Part shown: positions 19,618 through 23,445 of the stretch, piece by piece
How the letters are laid out: each line of letters opens with the position of its first letter
How positions within the stretch are numbered: the first letter of the stretch is position 1
Source of the DNA: Ettlia oleoabundans
Lineage: Eukaryota; Chlorophyta; Chlorophyceae; Chlamydomonadales
Length of the DNA: 23,445 bases
Direction of reading: 5' to 3'
Assembly: GCA_019693395.1 (NCBI GenBank)
Contig: JAAMXP010001932.1
Location: forward strand, 1-23,445
Notes under the pieces: generated by a model
Told to the model about the DNA's origin: nothing
Databases searched by the model: none
The model's input: the letters and a program-made list of their open reading frames with translations, nothing else
Position numbers and translations under genes: made by a program

Positions 19618-20184
19618 TCAGCGCACCTGGACAGTGAAGGAGACAAAGAAGACGAGGCCCGCGAGGCCGCCTAACACCAATACAGCGGTGGTTGGCTTCT
19701 TCATCAGTTCGATGATGGGTTTGACCGCAATGTAGGCTGTGCCCAACAGCACAGAAAAGAAGTAGGAGACGTAGCGCAGCACGTTGCCCCAGAAGTCGGC
19801 GTTCTCAGCAAGGTCGCCCATAAGCTGCGGGGCATGCTCGCTATCCGCTGCCAGCGCCGGTTCCACCATGCTCAACAACATATAGCCACTGAGCGTTGCT
19901 GCCAACAGCAGCATGCCGCGGTCAGCTAAACTGCAACTGGCCAACAAGCGCTGGAGCAGGCCCGTTGCAGCAGCAGCAGGTGTGCCGGCCGCTCTGCTGT
20001 CTATGGCCTCGGTCCTGGTGCTGCTTGTGCGGCTGCTGCTAGATGCAGCTGTAGTTACTGCAATCCCGCTAAATTGCCGACTGCAAGCCGCTTTGCAAGC
20101 CCTTGCAGCCGGGCGCTGATTGCGCGAGTCTGCAAGGCCTCCCAGCGGCGTACAGCGGACAATGCTGCTGTGTGTGTGCAGCAT
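19618..20184 (-). CDS. ycf33: Nuclear-encoded plastid Ycf33/DUF751 protein
   Basis: Single exon of 188 residues starting at the first ATG (20184); the open frame further upstream has only non-ATG starts. Residues 1-75 are rich in Ser, Ala, Arg and Thr with very little acid, typical of a plastid transit peptide. A hydrophobic stretch at about 91-108 ends in EPALAA, which resembles a thylakoid signal with an AxA cleavage site. The conserved domain (about 129-188) reads FWGNVLRYVSYFFSVLLGT, then a Pro-containing linker, MKKPTTA, and a second membrane segment LVLGGLAGLVFFVSF. This is the FW-N-x-x-RY ... KKPTTA pattern of cyanobacterial DUF751 and plastid Ycf33. In other algae the gene can be plastid-encoded; here it is in nuclear-type DNA. 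The function of Ycf33 is not established. Confidence 0.85.
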   Translation of the reverse strand: MLHTHSSIVRCTPLGGLADSRNQRPAARACKAACSRQFSGIAVTTAASSSSRTSSTRTEAIDSRAAGTPAAAATGLLQRLLASCSLADRGMLLLAATLSGYMLLSMVEPALAADSEHAPQLMGDLAENADFWGNVLRYVSYFFSVLLGTAYIAVKPIIELMKKPTTAVLVLGGLAGLVFFVSFTVQVR

Positions 20185-20501
20185 TGTGTCCCAGGAGGTA
20201 TGCGCAACGGATGAAAAGACGCCAGCAGGTTCTCGAGCCACAAGTTCCAGGGTTCCTCCGCTCCTGTGCCTGCTGAGAGCACCAGCGACCTAACAACTGC
20301 ATTTGATGGCCTTCCTTATTCCGCTCAAGGCAGTGCTACAGAGCGGCAAAGCAGGCCCCAGCACATAATGCTGCTGTCGCCCGGTGGGCAGCTTGAAGCC
20401 AGAGAAACACTCCGCGTCCCAACTACTGGCTGGCATATGCTGTCATGACCATATCTACTGTACTACCTAGCCGTGGCCTTCCCTACTCGATCTGCAGGTG
20501 G
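20185..20501. other. Intergenic: Orai 3' UTR and Ycf33 5' region
   Basis: 317 bases between two reverse-strand genes. No TGTAA was found on the reverse strand for the Orai transcript; TGTAG near 20336 is the nearest variant. No ORF. Confidence 0.5.
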
Positions 20502-22491
20502 CTAGGCCTCTGCCGGGCCAGTGCCACCGTCGCCTTCCGAGTTTGCGGCGTTGTGGCCGTGCAGCTGCACCTCGCCGCTGCACTTGTCCAGCAAGGTGTG
20601 GCGGCGACTCGCCACTATTGATGGTCCTCCCTGTGGCCTCCTGTGCCAATCCCATGGCAGCCCCACGGGGGGCGGCTGCGGCAGCGCCTCCTGCAATGGG
20701 TGGAGCCAGACAGGTTGTCTTGACTGGCAGCACATGCATGCTCGCCAGTATGGCTTGCCGTGCGCTGATAAAGTAAAATCCACGGTAGAATATGCTTTGC
20801 AATATTGGGTGCAAACACGACATGTAATGCTGCGTGCATCTGGGATGGGTTGCACCTCTAGCTCAATATGACGCCTGCCGATCAAGTGCCACGACCAGCG
20901 ATTTTGTGCAATCAGGAAGTGGATGAAGGCCACACCCATGATGGCGGTCATCGTGGCCGCTGTCTTGGGCGAGTGGTCATACTGCAGCATGCTCCAGCAA
21001 GCAGATTGACATGCTAATAAGCAACAAGGCTGAGGGACAGGCAGGCAGGCAGGATAGGCTTGATGCAAGCCGACTGACAGGGCTGCTTCACCTTGATCCA
21101 AGCCGCCAGTGCCATGTTTACGAAAAACACGGAAATTCCGGTAGAGAACATCAGGAACGCAACACGCCACTGACCCTCACAAGCATACTGCCAGTGGTTC
21201 TGCAGTACTCAAACACAGCAAATGCGCATTGAGTTACAAGTTGAAATCAACGCTACTAAAGGAAGAATAGACCATGCGCAACACGGGACCTTTACGCATC
21301 AAGCGGTTCCTAAGGGTCTCTTGCCTGGAAGTTGCGACGGGGGGCTGGTGGTCGGTGGCCAGGCTGGTAGCTGCAGGCAGCGCAAAATAACTTTGGTATG
21401 CCAGGGCTGCACGCGGTAGCATAGTTCTTTTGGCTGGCGACAGGTGTCACGCAGCTCCATCCAGAAGTACAGGCTGGCTCAAGCTGGCCATCCCCTTCGG
21501 CCAGCTGGCACGCAGGCTTCAAACCCGACCTGGCTACAAAATGCCGGGCACGCGCCATAAAGTCAGCTTCCTCCTGGGTGGACACGTAAGAGCGACCAAT
21601 GCGGAGGATAGAAGCATGAATAAGCGTGCAAATCACCATAGCATTGGCTTCCAGCAGCACCTGCGAGCGCACAGTTGGCGCAGCGGAACGGGGCTTTGGA
21701 CAGCACAGCTGCAACTTGTTGTGGCCAGGGCCCATCACATATCCAGCCAGCAGGTGCCAGCCTCACACATGTATCATCTGTCACATCAGCACACCGTGAG
21801 TGCGATGGAGAGCCCAAAGGCCAGCTGGACTCCCTCCGATGCTGCATCCTCGGAGAACTCAAATTGGAGAAAGGAGACCAGCGCAAAGCCCGCAATCAGC
21901 GCCGACAGGTTGCTGATGCCCTTGAGTTGCTCTGAACGCTCCTCTACGTCCCGCCTGCGGGCCTCAGGAGGCAGCAGCGGATAGCGGCATGTGTACCAGC
22001 AAGAAGTGGCACAATATATGACAGCTGACATGGCCAGCCAAGCACCGCACAACACAGCAGGTGCAGAGGCACAGCATACTTGGAGGCTCACCTGTTCTTT
22101 TCAACACAGCGATTCCAGAGGTAGCGTGCATTCTCCAACTCCCGCTGAACCAAGTCCTCCTGTCGCCACGCCTGCTGCTGCTGCCTGCACATGTCGGCAA
22201 CACCAAGCGTCAGCTCGGAGCAGCAGCTACGCTCCTTCCCAGGACTCTATTCCGGCCAAGTTGCTGCTCATTCGTTTGTGAACAAAGCACGGCACTGAAG
22301 CACTCATAGTGTAAAATTGCCAACTCCAGGAGGTTGAACCCTCAGCCCACACACATGAACTCCCTTTCCCGTTCCCTCCAGGCCTTATCCTCCTTGCGCC
22401 ACACCCTGTCCTCATCCCTGTATGCCTTGCTGATAACAGTGTCGCTTGCCGTCAGAATGGCCTGAGCTGTGTCAATCAATTCGCTGGCCAT
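20502..22491 (-). CDS. ORAI: Orai-type calcium release-activated calcium channel
   Basis: Four-helix calcium channel of the Orai/CRACM family. Exons: 22491-22355, 22184-22092, 21954-21795, 21660-21530, 21473-21413, 21199-21092, 20981-20856 and 20690-20502, giving 334 residues. The N-terminus (1-88) is a charged helix rich in W, R, E and Q. TM1 (about 89-109) contains NLSALIAGFALVSFLQFEF, aligning with animal Orai1 SALLSGFAMVAMVEVQL. TM2 runs from VQLAFGLSIALT into VLLEANAMVICTLIHASIL. The TM2-TM3 loop ends YFWMELRDTC. TM3 is WRVAFLMFSTGISVFFVN followed by ALAAWIK, matching the Orai TM3 end before WVKF. TM4 is TAIMGVAFIHFLIAQ. The tail is hydrophilic (HGHNAANSEGDGG). The least certain points are the donor after 21413 and the last intron. 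The pore position equal to Orai1 Glu106 is Gln, with Glu two residues on. Probably plasma membrane. No STIM-like gene is in the window. Confidence 0.87.
21036..21053. repeat. Short GGCA tandem repeat in Orai intron 6
   Basis: About four tandem GGCA units inside the intron between exons 21199-21092 and 20981-20856. Same unit as the repeat in the hydrolase gene at 7718-7753. Confidence 0.75.
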
Positions 22492-23083
22492 TATCAAGGC
22501 CAGGGGGCAGTCGCCAAGGCCACCGCGCTGCTGTGCTGGGAGGTGCCGCTGCAACCCACGTTGGCACTCTACTTGGTCTTGCTGTCCCACTTCTTGCCAG
22601 CGCAGACTGGCTTTGGTTAGCCTCAGCGACCTCACGCTCGAGCGCAAGTGTTCCAGACAGTGTTGCTACAGTGACCACCAGCTTTTAAGAGCCAACACGC
22701 GGCCCGGCCAGCCCCACAAAGCGAGAGGGTTGCGCTTGACAACGCGAGTAACCAACAGATGAACTACCTGTCAATTCAGTGGCAGGACAAAGGCAGGGGG
22801 CGCTGCACCGCACTGATGTCCAGTGCTACCCTACTAGTCTTACGTGCTTTGCGAAGCTTAAAGACAATTTATTTACACAACACAAAGTGGTCGCCCTTAA
22901 AAATCCCTAAACACATATCAAGGCATACAACTGTGAGCTTCATTGTAATGAAACACGACCCATCCAAAACGTTGAGTTTGTATAGTGTGCTTGCATCGAT
23001 CAATGCAGCTATTGTCTTAAGAGTTCCTGAGGCTGCCGTTGTGTGACAATGCTTGTTTCACTATAATTGCATCCACACATCAT
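22492..23083. other. Intergenic: Orai 5' region and 3' UTR of the last gene
   Basis: 592 bases between two reverse-strand genes. The right 210 bases are the 3' UTR of the gene at 23084, ending at TGTAA (22873-22877). The rest is Orai upstream DNA. An open frame runs from 22647 into Orai exon 1, but without a convincing ATG. Confidence 0.5.
22873..22877 (-). terminator. TGTAA polyadenylation signal of the gene ending at 23084
   Basis: First reverse-strand TGTAA after the stop codon, about 207 bases downstream, in an AT-rich stretch. Confidence 0.7.
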
Positions 23084-23417
23084 TCACTCGCAGGGCGAGC
23101 GTGGCTGTGCCACCTCCACCACACGCTCCTGCGCCCCCATATGCTCCTCACGACGCTCGCCAGTCTCCCGCTCCTCGCCAGTGAAGCGGGTCTCCACTGC
23201 AGAAGAGATGGGGTATTGGACAACCAATCTCTGGTAGAAGCCCAGCAAATTTCCAGCAACCTCACAGGATAAGTCGTGGCAATATTGAGAAGGATGGTGC
23301 ACTATAAGGGAATAACTTGTTTTTGCTGCCACGCCACGTACCAACAAACTCTTTCTCCACAGGGTGGTGCTCAACCATGCGGGTCACGCGCTCCTTTGTC
23401 ACAGGGCGATCCTCCAC
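23084..23417 (-). CDS. Hydrophilic charged protein, C-terminal two exons only
   Basis: Exons 23417-23342 and 23196-23084 (stop TGA) join in phase through donor G/GTACGT and acceptor CTGCAG. They give about 62 residues; the rest lies beyond the right edge. The sequence is rich in Glu, Arg, Val and Thr and has an alternating, almost repeated pattern: VEDRPVTKERVTRMVEHHPV, EKEFVVETRFTGEERE, then EEHMGAQERVVEV. There is no membrane segment. The periodic VE/ER/VEHHPV character recalls extended, highly charged stress-type or DUF2382-like proteins, but I do not recognise the family. The acceptor upstream is preceded by CACACACA and a run of twelve C (reverse strand). Confidence 0.6.
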
Positions 23418-23420
23418 CTG

Positions 23421-23445
23421 TGTGTGTGGGGGGGGGGGGCGCGCG
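23421..23445. repeat. TG repeat, G12 tract and CG repeat at window edge
   Basis: TGTGTGTG, then twelve G (23428-23439), then CGCGCG. It lies in the intron upstream of the exon at 23417, where it forms a poly-C polypyrimidine tract on the coding strand. Such a tract is prone to length error in reads. Confidence 0.85.

Noticed and set aside
1..23445. tRNA, rRNA, CRISPR, transposon or phage elements
   Set aside because: No cloverleaf, direct repeat-spacer array, terminal inverted repeats, transposase or reverse transcriptase motifs were recognised in any frame.

Overview
This is nuclear DNA of a green alga, most likely a trebouxiophyte (Coccomyxa/Chlorella type). The evidence is dense spliceosomal introns (about 44 can be placed, mostly 60-250 bases), several GC-AG introns, moderately GC-rich codon use, the chlorophyte polyadenylation pentamer TGTAA downstream of several genes, and a plant-type gene set: a fatty-acid elongase condensing enzyme, plastid Ycf33 and the plant-type 6 kDa mitochondrial ATP synthase subunit. 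No prokaryotic operon, mobile element, CRISPR array, rRNA or tRNA gene was seen. Exon models were built by hand from GT/GC donors, AG acceptors, phase continuity and family conservation. Every listed model keeps an open frame across its junctions, but none is checked against transcripts.

Layout, left to right. 1-2215 (-): 5' two-thirds of a 3-ketoacyl-CoA synthase, cut by the window edge. 2553-6681 (-): an ataxin-2/Pbp1 orthologue with LSm, LsmAD and PAM2 and a methionine-rich tail. 7330-12179 (-): a 12-exon membrane-anchored alpha/beta hydrolase of a plant-type family, with Ala where the nucleophile should be. About 12790-14381 (+): an unrecognised gene whose last three exons are solid. 15169-16749 (-): mitochondrial-type elongation factor P. 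16966-17977 (+): an organelle-targeted EMAPII-like tRNA-binding protein, divergent from EF-P across 216 bases. 18374-18882 (+): a 62-residue mitochondrial ATP synthase 6 kDa subunit. 19618-20184 (-): intronless nuclear Ycf33/DUF751 with plastid targeting. 20502-22491 (-): an eight-exon Orai-type calcium channel. 23084-23445 (-): 3' end of a hydrophilic, charged protein of unknown function.

The genes are ordinary nuclear neighbours rather than one pathway, but several serve organelle function (EF-P, tRNA-binding protein, ATP synthase subunit, Ycf33). The most notable are the Orai homologue, whose pore-lining Glu/Gln pair is swapped relative to animal Orai1; the ataxin-2 protein with a Pbp1-like Met-rich tail; and the hydrolase with a disabled nucleophile elbow. 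I found no evidence of an entirely new multi-gene system.
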